Part shown: positions 41,161-49,436 of the stretch, piece after piece
Position numbering within the stretch: the first letter of the stretch is position 1
Layout: each line of letters starts with the position of its first letter
From: HGM04593 sp045634365
Lineage (GTDB): Bacteria > Bacteroidota > Bacteroidia > Bacteroidales > Bacteroidaceae
Direction: 5' to 3'
DNA length: 64,000 nucleotides
Assembly: GCA_045634365.1 (NCBI GenBank)
Contig: JAZRAC010000072.1
Span: 1-64,000 of the forward strand
Notes under the pieces: generated by a model
Told to the model about the DNA's origin: nothing
Seen by the model: the letters and a program-made list of their open reading frames with translations, nothing else
Database searches by the model: none
Program-made: the position numbers and the translations under genes

Positions 41161-42762
41161 TTAGAGTTTGGGACCTGCTGCAACAAGTGCCTTGCCGGCA
41201 TCGTTGCCTGTGTACTTGGTGAAGTTCTTTATGAAGCGACCGGCCAAGTCGATAGCTTTCTCTTCCCACTGTGCAGCATCTGCGTATGTGTCGCGGGGAT
41301 CGAGGATAGCGGGGTCAACACCGGGAAGTTCTGTGGGAACCACAAAGTCGAAGTGAGGAATGGTCTTTGTGGGAGCTGTATCGATTGAGCCATCGAGGAT
41401 AGCGTCGATGATACCGCGTGTATCCTTGATAGAAATACGCTTGCCTGTACCGTTCCAACCTGTGTTAACCAAATATGCTTTTGCACCGTTCTTCTCCATC
41501 TTTTTAACAAGTTCCTCGCCATACTTTGTGGGGTGCAAGCTGAGGAACGCTGCACCGAAGCAAGCCGAGAATGTGGGAGTGGGCTCTGTGATACCGCGCT
41601 CTGTACCTGCGAGTTTCGCTGTGAAACCGCTGAGGAAGTAGTACTGTGTCTGCTCGGGTGAGAGGATAGACACGGGAGGCAATACGCCGAATGCGTCGGC
41701 CGACAAGAAGATTACCTTCTTGGCAGGAGCTGCCATTGAACCGGGCTTGATGTTGTTGATGTGGTTGATGGGGTAAGATACACGAGTGTTCTCTGTCACG
41801 CTCTTGTCGGCGAAGTTGATTTTGCCGTTAGCGTCAACTGTAACATTCTCCAACAAAGCGTCGCGCTTGATGGCGTTGAAAATATCGGGCTCGCTCTCTT
41901 TGTCGAGGTTGATAACCTTTGCGTAGCAACCGCCCTCGAAGTTGAATACAGACTCATCGTCCCAGCCGTGCTCGTCGTCACCGATAAGCATACGTTTGGG
42001 GTCGGTAGAAAGGGTAGTCTTACCTGTACCCGAAAGACCAAAGAAGATAGCTGTCTCGCCCTTCTCGTTGGTGTTTGCCGAGCAGTGCATTGAAGCGATG
42101 CCTTGCAAGGGGAGGTAGTAGTTCATCATAGAGAACATACCCTTCTTCATCTCACCACCGTACCAAGTGTTGAGGATAATCTGCTCGCGTGATGTGAGGT
42201 TGAACACAACTGCTGTTTCAGAGTTCAAGCCGAGCTCTTTGTAGTTCTCAACGGCTGCTTTTGAAGCGTTGTAAACGATAAAGTCGGGCTCGCCGAATGC
42301 TGCCAATTCCTCGGCTGTGGGGCGGATGAACATATTTGTAACGAAGTGAGCCTGCCAAGCTACCTCCATAATGAAACGTACTTTAAGACGTGTGGTGGGG
42401 TTAGCACCGCAGAATGCGTCAACAACGAAGAGTCTTTTGTTGGAGAGCTCTTTTGTTGCAATCTCTTTGAGTGCGTTCCAAGCCTCTGTTGTAACGGGCT
42501 TGTTGTCGTTCTTGTACTCCTCCGATGTCCACCATACGGTGTTCTCCGATGTTGCATCCTTAACGATGAACTTGTCCTTGGGAGAACGGCCGGTGTAAAC
42601 ACCTGTCATTACATTTACTGCGCCAAGCTCTGTCTCTTGACCAATTTCAAAACCTTCAAGACCGGGCTTTGTCTCCTCGGCAAAAAGCTGCTCGTAAGAG
42701 GGATTGTAGATAATCTCGGTAGCACCGGTAATACCATACTTGGTAAGATCTATTGTTGCCAT
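41161..42762 (-). CDS. pckA: Phosphoenolpyruvate carboxykinase (ATP)
   Basis: Interconverts oxaloacetate and PEP with ATP/ADP; in gut Bacteroidales it usually runs toward oxaloacetate during succinate fermentation. Motifs: RSPKDKFIV, WYGGEMKKGMFSMMNY, P-loop FFGLSGTGKTTLSTDP, metal site IGDDEHGWDDESVFNFEGGCYAK and ENTRVSYPINHI. Length 533 is standard. It has its own consensus promoter 110 bp upstream. Confidence 0.97.
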   Translation of the reverse strand: MATIDLTKYGITGATEIIYNPSYEQLFAEETKPGLEGFEIGQETELGAVNVMTGVYTGRSPKDKFIVKDATSENTVWWTSEEYKNDNKPVTTEAWNALKEIATKELSNKRLFVVDAFCGANPTTRLKVRFIMEVAWQAHFVTNMFIRPTAEELAAFGEPDFIVYNASKAAVENYKELGLNSETAVVFNLTSREQIILNTWYGGEMKKGMFSMMNYYLPLQGIASMHCSANTNEKGETAIFFGLSGTGKTTLSTDPKRMLIGDDEHGWDDESVFNFEGGCYAKVINLDKESEPDIFNAIKRDALLENVTVDANGKINFADKSVTENTRVSYPINHINNIKPGSMAAPAKKVIFLSADAFGVLPPVSILSPEQTQYYFLSGFTAKLAGTERGITEPTPTFSACFGAAFLSLHPTKYGEELVKKMEKNGAKAYLVNTGWNGTGKRISIKDTRGIIDAILDGSIDTAPTKTIPHFDFVVPTELPGVDPAILDPRDTYADAAQWEEKAIDLAGRFIKNFTKYTGNDAGKALVAAGPKL

Positions 42763-43220
42763 AATTTTAAAAAATTAAGTTGTTTGTTAATAATCTCTTT
42801 ATTTTGCGGAAAAACAGCCTGTTTGTGAGCTTTTTTAACATTTTTGCTCAAACTTGCCGAAGTTCTCCTAATGCAAAGATATATCTTTTATTTAAACTCT
42901 CAAAACAATTAAATAAAAATTTCTTTAATTACTGCAAAAAGGTACCAAGATGCCTGTTTTTTCGCTTTTCAGAATGTCATCTTGCTATGGATTTTTTCTT
43001 GTTTGTTCTTTTTTGCGTGGGCTTTTTTGTGTCGTTTCTCCTCTTTTGTCTTGTAAAAGGCTTTAAATTTTGACATTTTGTTTCGTGTGGAATTATTGGC
43101 TGTTTTTGTGTGATTTTTATTATAAATATGTGTAACCTCCGGCAAGGCTGTTTTTTTTGAATAAAAAAGGTTATATTCGCGGAGGAATTGAAAAAAGCAT
43201 ACGAAAATCTAAATATAAAT
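42763..43220. other. Divergent intergenic region between pckA and upp
   Basis: Contains the pckA promoter (42874-42904). On the upp side there is only a weak -7-like TATATTCG at 43172-43179 with a T-rich stretch before it. No small gene or clear RNA structure is seen; the rest is AT-rich. Confidence 0.5.
42874..42904 (-). promoter_or_regulatory. pckA promoter
   Basis: On the minus strand TTTG (42904-42901), 19 bp, TATCTTTG (42881-42874). This predicts a leader of about 105 nt. Confidence 0.7.
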
Positions 43221-43871
43221 ATGAAAATTGTAGACCTTTCGAAACAGAATACTGTTTTAAATAGTTTTTTGACGGAAATACGCGACAAGGATATTCAGAA
43301 GGACCAGATGCGCTTCCGCAGAAATATTGAGCGAATAGGTGAAATTATGGCCTATGAGATAAGCAAGGAGCTTGCATACGAGGCAAAGAGTGTACGGACA
43401 CAGCTTGGAGAGGCGGTACATAATGTGCTGGCCGACAAAGTGGTGCTTGCCACCATTCTGCGTGCGGGGCTGCCGTTGCACACGGGCTTTCACAACTATT
43501 TCGACAGTGCCGAGAATGCCTTTGTGTCGGCCTATCGTGAATATACCGACGATACTCACTTTGATGTAAAGGTGGAGTATCTTGCTTCGCCCCGCCTCGA
43601 TGGCAAGTGTGTGCTGCTGGTGGATACAATGCTTGCAACCGGTTGCAGCACCGACCTGTGCTATCGTGCGCTCCTCACAAAGGGCACTCCCTCAAAGATT
43701 ATCGTTGCCGCGGTTATTGCCAGCCGAGAGGCTGTGGATTTTGTTGAAGCGAATTTCCCTGCCGACACAATTCTCTATTGTGCCACCATAGATCCGGTGC
43801 TTAACAACCACTATTATATTGTTCCGGGCCTTGGCGATGCGGGCGACCTTTGCTTCGGCGAGAAGGATTGA
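43221..43871 (+). CDS. upp: Uracil phosphoribosyltransferase
   Basis: Salvages uracil to UMP using PRPP. It shows the phosphoribosyltransferase motif CVLLVDTMLATGCSTDLCYRALL (PRPP loop), ATILRAGLPLHTGFHNYFD, and the C-terminal YYIVPGLGDAGDLCFG typical of Upp. Length 216. The start at 43221 (MKIVDLSKQN) is preferred over the upstream in-frame ATG because it begins the conserved part. Confidence 0.93.
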   Translation: MKIVDLSKQNTVLNSFLTEIRDKDIQKDQMRFRRNIERIGEIMAYEISKELAYEAKSVRTQLGEAVHNVLADKVVLATILRAGLPLHTGFHNYFDSAENAFVSAYREYTDDTHFDVKVEYLASPRLDGKCVLLVDTMLATGCSTDLCYRALLTKGTPSKIIVAAVIASREAVDFVEANFPADTILYCATIDPVLNNHYYIVPGLGDAGDLCFGEKD

Positions 43872-43883
43872 TTGTTCGCTGTA

Positions 43884-43933
43884 ATACATTAAGATAATAG
43901 GCGTGCCGCGGCACGCCTATTATCTTAATGTAT
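43884..43933. terminator. Perfect 50-bp palindromic bidirectional terminator
   Basis: 25 bp (ATACATTAAGATAATAGGCG then TGCCG) are followed without a loop by their exact reverse complement. It lies between convergent upp and the thioredoxin-like gene. Confidence 0.9.
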
Positions 43934-43946
43934 GTGTGTGAGGGGG

Positions 43947-45023
43947 TTATTTGCCCAATGCGTTCTTTACAGCCTCTTTTATGGCTGAGCCGCGGAGGTT
44001 GCGCTTGATAATGGTTCCGTCGGGGCCTATGAGCATAATCTGCGGAATGCCCTGTATGCCATAAAGTTCGGTGGCGTTAACATCCGATGGAACAAAAATC
44101 TGTGCGTAATCTATTCCCTCGCTCTTTATTGATTCGTGGAACTTCTGCTCTTGGTCCCATACGTTCACTCCGAGTACCTCGAAGGCCTCGCCTCCAAACT
44201 CTTTGTTTACGGCGATAAGGTTGGGAATTTCGCCACGGCAGGGGCCGCACCAGCTTGCCCAGAAGTCTACGAGTATATATTTGCCTTTGCCTGCATAGTC
44301 GGAGAGTGAAACCTCTTTGCCGTCGATGCTCTTGCCCTTAAAGTCGATAAAGGGATTGCCCTCTTTTGTAGCCTCTTTGTAGCCCATCGACTTGCGTACA
44401 TCCTGCAACTGCTTAATGTCTGCGGCATATTTAACGGTGGAGATTGCCGAGTCGAGAGTGGCAATGTCGCCGTATAGATTCTGTGCAAGATTGGCAAGCA
44501 TAAAGGCTCCGAAAATATTGTCTTTATTGTCGCTGATGCACTTTGTGTACATTTCGTTCATCTCCTTTTGTGCTTCTGCGCTGTATGCCATAATCTTCTC
44601 TTGGGGCTGCTCCTCTTTCATCATCTGTTCGTAAACCTCCTGCTTGCCGAGCATAAATTCGCTCAATGCCTGCATAAAATCGTTTTTCGCATCGTTGGCA
44701 CCGCCCTTGTCGGTTACAGCTTTTTGGTTGGGGCCGGCAGCTGTGAAGTCTACAAGAATCTCGCTGCCGGGCTCGGTGAGCACAATGTTGCTGCGGCGTC
44801 CTATCTGTGTGCGGCATATTAGCGGCTTTTGAATTTCGCCGGCAAATGTAAATGCCTTGTTTGTAACCACGCACGAGTCGATAGCCTCGTTGGTGTTGTT
44901 GTCTATGAGGTAGGCTGTTGCTCCCTCCATACTGTCGTTGGTGGTACCGTCGATTTTGTAACTGTTATTTTGGCAAGCGGCAAATGATAGTGCGGCAAGT
45001 GTCAAGATTGAGATTTTTTTCAT
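43947..45023 (-). CDS. TlpA-like thiol-disulfide oxidoreductase lipoprotein
   Basis: Lipoprotein signal MKKISILTLAALSFAAC. Residues about 20-130 form a DUF4369-type beta domain (SYKIDGTTNDSMEGATAYLID). A helical middle follows, then a thioredoxin fold with YILVDFWASWCGPCRGEIPNL (CGPC active site) and the cis-Pro region GIPQIMLIGPDG. This architecture is common in Bacteroidota periplasmic reductases. The start at 45023 gives a proper lipoprotein signal; 18 more upstream codons do not. A TAATTTTG (45052-45045) upstream may be the -7 element. Confidence 0.9.
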   Translation of the reverse strand: MKKISILTLAALSFAACQNNSYKIDGTTNDSMEGATAYLIDNNTNEAIDSCVVTNKAFTFAGEIQKPLICRTQIGRRSNIVLTEPGSEILVDFTAAGPNQKAVTDKGGANDAKNDFMQALSEFMLGKQEVYEQMMKEEQPQEKIMAYSAEAQKEMNEMYTKCISDNKDNIFGAFMLANLAQNLYGDIATLDSAISTVKYAADIKQLQDVRKSMGYKEATKEGNPFIDFKGKSIDGKEVSLSDYAGKGKYILVDFWASWCGPCRGEIPNLIAVNKEFGGEAFEVLGVNVWDQEQKFHESIKSEGIDYAQIFVPSDVNATELYGIQGIPQIMLIGPDGTIIKRNLRGSAIKEAVKNALGK

Positions 45024-45107
45024 AATATTTTTTATTGGTTTTTGCAAAATTAGTGAATTCACGATTAAAGAGCGCATTGCTTCTCTTTTTTTAACATCTG
45101 TTATGCT

Positions 45108-45920
45108 TTATTCAATGTTCAGCGTTACGCAACCTAAATATCGCCCGTTTTTGTTCATCTGCTGTGTAATAACCTCCTCGCCCTTGCTGTTCGTGAGCTT
45201 TGCGGGTTCTTTCAGCAGGGTGTGTGAATGTCCGCCCAATATAATGTCGATGCCGCTTGTTGCAGCTGCAAGCCTCTCGTCGTCGCAGTCGCAGTCGGGC
45301 ATACGATAGCCAAGGTGCGAGAGGCATATTACCACCTTGCAGCCCTGCTCGCGCAACATCTGTGCATATTTGTCGGCAGTTTCCACAGGCGGCAGATATT
45401 TAACCCCCTGGTAGCAATCCTTCGATATTAGCCCGTCGGGGTTGGGCGCGAGGGCGAAAATACCTATTTTTATGCCGCAACGCTCGATGGTCGTCGTCGG
45501 GATTATAACTCCCTCACAGGGGGTGTCTGTAAAGTCGTAGTTGGAGCAGAGCAGAGGATAGTCGGCCTTTTTTGCAATGCGTGCGAGGTTCTCTATCCCA
45601 AAATCAAACTCGTGGTTGCCTATGGCACCGGCATTGTAGCCCATTGCGTTCATAAGCTCAATCTCAACATCTCCTTTGAAGGTATTATAGTAGAGTGAGC
45701 CTTGCGAAAAGTCGCCACAGTCGAAGAGCAGCACATTGTCGGCTCCCACAGAGTCTTTTATCTCCTCTATGAGCAGTGCGCGGTTGAGCACGCCGGCGTT
45801 GCCGTTTTTTTCGGGCTCTATGCAGCTGTGAGTGTCGTTTGTGTGCAGAATTATGAGTCTTTCCTGTGCTTGCGTGCCGATGGCTGCAAGGGCGAAAATG
45901 AGCAAAAGTATCTTTTTCAT
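45108..45920 (-). CDS. 5'-nucleotidase, metallophosphatase half
   Basis: Signal peptide (MKKILLLIFALAAIGTQAQ) and the dimetal phosphoesterase motifs in order: ILHTNDTHS, LLFDCGDFSQGS, GAIGNHEFDFG, VVICLSHLGYRMPDCD and ILGGHSHTLL. It corresponds to the N-terminal domain of UshA-type 5'-nucleotidases. The C-terminal substrate domain is encoded by the preceding gene, whose stop lies 12 bp upstream. Probable role: periplasmic hydrolysis of nucleotides. Confidence 0.9.
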   Translation of the reverse strand: MKKILLLIFALAAIGTQAQERLIILHTNDTHSCIEPEKNGNAGVLNRALLIEEIKDSVGADNVLLFDCGDFSQGSLYYNTFKGDVEIELMNAMGYNAGAIGNHEFDFGIENLARIAKKADYPLLCSNYDFTDTPCEGVIIPTTTIERCGIKIGIFALAPNPDGLISKDCYQGVKYLPPVETADKYAQMLREQGCKVVICLSHLGYRMPDCDCDDERLAAATSGIDIILGGHSHTLLKEPAKLTNSKGEEVITQQMNKNGRYLGCVTLNIE

Positions 45921-45932
45921 CTTGGAGAGGTG

Positions 45933-46688
45933 TTACTTAATGGTTATGCGTCCGTCAGTTGTTGCGCTCACGGCCTTGCCCTCGCTGTGCAGTTGGGCAA
46001 TATGTTGTATCATAAGGTCGCGTATGGTAATGTCGTTTCTTACAATTTTGTTGCTCCCTTGCCCCAATGTGTAGAGTTTGTCGTTGCCTTGGGCAAGATA
46101 GTCGGAGGTTGCAATCAGATACTCCTTGCAGGGGATTATTTTCTTGCCACCGATGGTTGCGTCGACGAGTGTGCCGTCGGCGGTTATTGTGAGCCTTGCT
46201 CCGCTTATGGCCTCTCCGCCCACCTTTGCTATTTCGCCGAACAATTTTGTAAGTTGCTCGCCGGTGAGGGTGAGCAGTGCGAGACAATTTTCGAATGGGA
46301 ATACGCTGTAAATATCGCCATAGGTAATATCGCCCTTTTGAATGGTGTTGCGCAGGCCGCCCTTGTTTGTGATTGCAATATCTATTTTTTTGTGGCTGTA
46401 CTGCTGTGCGGTTGCCAGCAATGCGTCGGCTGCAAAATTCATCAGCGGGCTTTCGGGGGGCTCCACGGCAAGTTCCACGGCGGCTGTGCCTATCACCGGT
46501 GCTTTTATGCAGTCTATGGCTGCGCTGTATTTGTCGAGTATGGCTCTCACTTCCTTTGCGCCATCGTTCCCGACGATGGCTGTCACCTGTATGCAACCGC
46601 CCTCTATGGCTGTAATATGCTTGTCGGCCTTGCCGCACCCTTGCAGCGCTGCTGTTGCAAGCAATAAAGCGATTATCGTCTGTTTCAT
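45933..46688 (-). CDS. 5'-nucleotidase, C-terminal substrate-domain lipoprotein
   Basis: Lipoprotein signal MKQTIIALLLATAALQGC (Cys18), then the 5_nucleotid_C fold: NKGGLRNTIQKGDITYGDIYSVFPFENCLALLTLTGEQL, with the adenine-stacking aromatics expected late (YLIATSDYLAQGND). Together with the downstream metallophosphatase it makes up one UshA-like enzyme split into two proteins, a layout common in Bacteroidales. Own promoter at 46712-46742. Confidence 0.9.
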   Translation of the reverse strand: MKQTIIALLLATAALQGCGKADKHITAIEGGCIQVTAIVGNDGAKEVRAILDKYSAAIDCIKAPVIGTAAVELAVEPPESPLMNFAADALLATAQQYSHKKIDIAITNKGGLRNTIQKGDITYGDIYSVFPFENCLALLTLTGEQLTKLFGEIAKVGGEAISGARLTITADGTLVDATIGGKKIIPCKEYLIATSDYLAQGNDKLYTLGQGSNKIVRNDITIRDLMIQHIAQLHSEGKAVSATTDGRITIK

Positions 46689-46711
46689 TTTATTGTTGGA
46701 TTTTTAGCATT

Positions 46712-46742
46712 CAAAAATAGTTCATACGTTCCTAAAAAACAA
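46712..46742 (-). promoter_or_regulatory. Promoter of the split 5'-nucleotidase operon
   Basis: Minus strand TTG (46742-46740), 20 bp, TATTTTTG (46719-46712). It is divergent from, and within 30 bp of, the rplS promoter. Confidence 0.55.
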
Positions 46743-46768
46743 TTGAGTGGCGAAAAAAAAGAGGATAA

Positions 46769-46800
46769 TTTGGCAGAATTGGGAAAAAGAGTTATCTTTG
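46769..46800 (+). promoter_or_regulatory. rplS promoter
   Basis: TTTG 46769-46772, 20 bp, TATCTTTG 46793-46800. The predicted start near 46807 gives a leader of about 80 nt. Confidence 0.65.
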
Positions 46801-46887
46801 CGGTCGCTTTCGGCGTAATCGCTGTCAAGGAAGAGTAACTTGATATGTTGCGTTGGAATGATTGAACAATTTAAACAATTCAAAGTA

Positions 46888-47238
46888 ATGGATTTAATTA
46901 AAATTGCTAAAGAAGCATTTGCTACTGATGTACAGCGTGAGCTTAACTTTCACCCCGGTGATACAATCACAGTAGCTTACAAAATCATTGAGGGAACAAA
47001 AGAGCGTATCCAGATGTATCGCGGTGTTGTTATCAAAATCTGCGGTCACGGTGCAGAAAAGCGTTTCACTGTACGCAAAATGTCGGGTACAGTTGGCGTT
47101 GAGCGTATATTCCCTTTGAACTCGCCCGCAATCGACAGTATTACTGTTAACAAGTTCGGTCGTGTTCGTCGTGCGAAACTTTACTACTTGCGTGCCCTCA
47201 CAGGTAAGAAGGCTCGTATCAAGGAGATTAAAGCGTAA
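46888..47238 (+). CDS. rplS: 50S ribosomal protein L19
   Basis: Located at the 30S-50S interface. It shows the L19 core: FHPGDTITVAYKIIEGTKERIQMYRGVVIKI, FTVRKMSGTVGVERIFPLNSPAID and RRAKLYYLRALTGKKARIKE. The start at 46888 (MDLIKIAKEAF) matches the family; in-frame codons upstream are leader. Length 116 is usual. Confidence 0.97.
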   Translation: MDLIKIAKEAFATDVQRELNFHPGDTITVAYKIIEGTKERIQMYRGVVIKICGHGAEKRFTVRKMSGTVGVERIFPLNSPAIDSITVNKFGRVRRAKLYYLRALTGKKARIKEIKA

Positions 47239-47262
47239 GCAACTCAAAAGAGCTTTGAAAAT

Positions 47263-47294
47263 AAAAAATGCTGCCCCGAAAGGCAGCATTTTTT
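47263..47294 (+). terminator. rplS terminator
   Basis: AAAAAATGCTGCC pairs with GGCAGCATTTTTT around CCGAAA, ending in TTTTTT; it can also serve the opposite strand. Confidence 0.85.
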
Positions 47295-47314
47295 ATTTTG
47301 TGTAATAGCTCTGT

Positions 47315-47569
47315 TCAATTGTATGGTGCCGACGATACGCACTCCTTCTTTAATATGCTTAACGCATCGTCCCTGTCACATTCATCAATAAGTACCCACA
47401 CTTCGCCACCCAATGTTGCGTAGGGCGATGTTACCGCCGACATTGTTTCGTTGCGCAACACACACGCAATATTGTTGTCCTCCAAGAGTCCTTGTACAAG
47501 CTGCGCCTGCCACAGGTTCCCGCCAAAAATCTTTATAAGATGATGCTGCCTTTTTCTCTTGCTTGCCAT
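47315..47569 (-). CDS. DUF2007 family small protein
   Basis: An 84-residue protein with the DUF2007 (putative signal-transducing) pattern: HHLIKIFGGNLWQAQLVQGLLEDNNIACVLRNETMS then GGEVWVLIDECDRDDALSIL. A basic KRKR precedes the domain. The fold is PII-like in related proteins; the partner is unknown. Convergent with rplS. Confidence 0.85.
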   Translation of the reverse strand: MASKRKRQHHLIKIFGGNLWQAQLVQGLLEDNNIACVLRNETMSAVTSPYATLGGEVWVLIDECDRDDALSILKKECVSSAPYN

Positions 47570-47783
47570 AATTACCTCCTTTTATTATTAGAAACATTTG
47601 CGACAGGCAGTTGTTTGCCGCTTTTTTCACAATGAATATTAATTATGTGACAATGCAAAAATAGCCACTTTTTTCATCTGCCGATAAAATGTGGCGCATA
47701 AATAATTAAAATCTCGCAAAATAATAGTATCTTCGTGCATAATCTTTTCGCAGAGTAATATTTAATAATTAAAATATATAATT

Positions 47784-48344
47784 ATGTTGGACGTAAAAGC
47801 TTGTTTGAGTGAGATTGAGGAGATGATGGAGATGACCATTATGCACCTCGAAGAGGAGTATTCGCACATTCGTGCAGGAAAGGCCAATGTACACATTCTC
47901 GACTGTGTGCGCGTGAGTTCCTATGGTTCCGAAATGCCCCTTAACAACGTGGCAACCATCACCACCCCCGACCTGCGCACCATTGCCATTAAGCCTTGGG
48001 ACAAAAATATGATTGCCCCCATTGAGAAGGCAATCATCGATTCGCCCGTGGGAATTATGCCTACCAACAACGGCGAGGTTATAATAATAGCCATTCCTCC
48101 CTTGACCGGTGAGCGTCGTAAAGACCTTGTGAAGCAGTGCTCTCACGAACTTGAAACAGCAAAGATAAGTATCCGCAACGCTCGTCGCGACGGCATCGAT
48201 ACAATGAAAAAATCGGTTAAAGACGGCACTCCCGAGGATGTTGCAAAGGACGGCGAAGAGAAATTGCAGAAAATCCACGACAAATATATAAAGAAGGCCG
48301 AGGAGATTTTTGCAGCAAAGGAAAAAGAAATTCTCACCGTATAA
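47784..48344 (+). CDS. frr: Ribosome recycling factor
   Basis: Splits post-termination ribosomes with EF-G. Diagnostic stretches: MEMTIMHLEEEYSHIRAGKA, ISIRNARRDGIDTMKKS and the N-terminal tRNA-mimic helices; 'IPPLTGERRKDLVKQC' is the conserved hinge region. Length 186 is normal. A -7-like TATCTTCG at 47728-47735 lies upstream. rsgA follows 9 bp later, pairing two ribosome-maturation functions. Confidence 0.96.
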   Translation: MLDVKACLSEIEEMMEMTIMHLEEEYSHIRAGKANVHILDCVRVSSYGSEMPLNNVATITTPDLRTIAIKPWDKNMIAPIEKAIIDSPVGIMPTNNGEVIIIAIPPLTGERRKDLVKQCSHELETAKISIRNARRDGIDTMKKSVKDGTPEDVAKDGEEKLQKIHDKYIKKAEEIFAAKEKEILTV

Positions 48345-48353
48345 TCTGTTGCT

Positions 48354-49286
48354 GTGCAGGGTGTTGTAATTAAAAGTTCGGGTAGCGTGTATGCCGTGCG
48401 CACAGCCGATGGCGCAACGGTCGACTGTCGGGTGAAGGGCAATTTCCGCTTAAAGGGGATAAAAAGCACCAATCCTGTGGCGGTGGGCGATAATGTAAAG
48501 TTCGACATTCGCCCCGACGGCACGGCCTACATTGTAGAGATTATGGAGCGCCGCAACTATATAGTGCGCAAGGCCTCGAACCTCTCGAAGCAGTCGCACA
48601 TTCTTGCCGCCAACCTCGACCTCTGCTTCCTTGTCGTAACAATAAGCCATCCGGCAACCTCCACCACATTCATCGACCGCTTCCTTGCCTCGGCCGAAGC
48701 CTATCGGGTGCCCGTGGTTCTTCTCTTTAATAAGGCCGACCTCTACACTCCCGACGAGGTCGAAGAACTCGAATACCTTTGCGCCCTCTACCGCAGCATA
48801 GGTTACACCTGTTTGGTGACAAGTGCCGAAAGGGGAGAGGGTGTGGATACCCTACGCGAAACAATGCGCGGCAAGGTGTCGTTACTTGCAGGCAATTCGG
48901 GCGTGGGAAAATCGAGCCTTGTGAATGCCGTGGCTCCACAGCTGGCGGCCAAAGTGGGCGAAATTTCCAAAATTCACGACACGGGAATGCACACTACCAC
49001 ATACACCGAAATGTTCGAGTTTATGCCCGGCAGCTACATTGTCGATACCCCCGGTGTCAAAGGCTTCGGCTCATACGCAATGGAGAAGGAGGAGATTGCC
49101 CACTATTTTGTGGAGTTTTTCTCTCTTTCGAAAGATTGCAAATATGGTAACTGCACCCACACGCACGAGCCCGGTTGCGCGGTGCTTGCCGCGCTCGAAG
49201 AGGGGCGCATAGCACCCTCGCGCTACCAGTCTTATTTGAGTATGCTCGACGACGAGGAGGAGGGCAAGTATCGCACGGCGGAGTAG
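48354..49286 (+). CDS. rsgA: Ribosome small-subunit-dependent GTPase A
   Basis: Late 30S assembly GTPase. OB-fold N-terminus (GVVIKSSGSVYAV... VAVGDNVKFDIRPDG) and a circularly permuted GTPase core: G4 LLFNKADLY before the P-loop SLLAGNSGVGKSSLVNAV, then DTPGVKGFGSY. The C-terminal zinc knuckle is DCKYGNCTHTHEPGCAV. Length 310 is typical. It starts with GTG (48354), since no in-frame ATG precedes the OB domain. It lies 9 bp after frr. Confidence 0.94.
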   Translation: MQGVVIKSSGSVYAVRTADGATVDCRVKGNFRLKGIKSTNPVAVGDNVKFDIRPDGTAYIVEIMERRNYIVRKASNLSKQSHILAANLDLCFLVVTISHPATSTTFIDRFLASAEAYRVPVVLLFNKADLYTPDEVEELEYLCALYRSIGYTCLVTSAERGEGVDTLRETMRGKVSLLAGNSGVGKSSLVNAVAPQLAAKVGEISKIHDTGMHTTTYTEMFEFMPGSYIVDTPGVKGFGSYAMEKEEIAHYFVEFFSLSKDCKYGNCTHTHEPGCAVLAALEEGRIAPSRYQSYLSMLDDEEEGKYRTAE

Positions 49287-49311
49287 ATAGTATAAAATTG
49301 GCAAATAAAAT

Positions 49312-49411
49312 GGGGCTGACCCAAAAGTAATATATATAAAGTAAACACCCTCGCCAGAGTATATTCTAGCGAGGGTGTAATGTCTTAAAAAGGGACTTTT
49401 GAGTCATCCTC
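49312..49411 (+). repeat. 100-bp palindromic dispersed repeat, copy 2
   Basis: Second copy of the 2964-3063 element, between convergent rsgA and asd, where its hairpin can end both transcripts. Outer arms (CTGACCCAAAAG and ACTTTTGAGTCATCCTC) match copy 1 directly; the inner 68 bp match copy 1 at about 88% only after reversal. Confidence 0.88.
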
Positions 49412-49436
49412 ATTTTATTTATGAGGCTTTTGGTAC

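Noticed and set aside
45108..46688. Split 5'-nucleotidase as a broken gene
   Set aside because: Each half has its own proper export signal and start and they are spaced normally, so this is a two-gene enzyme, not a frameshift.
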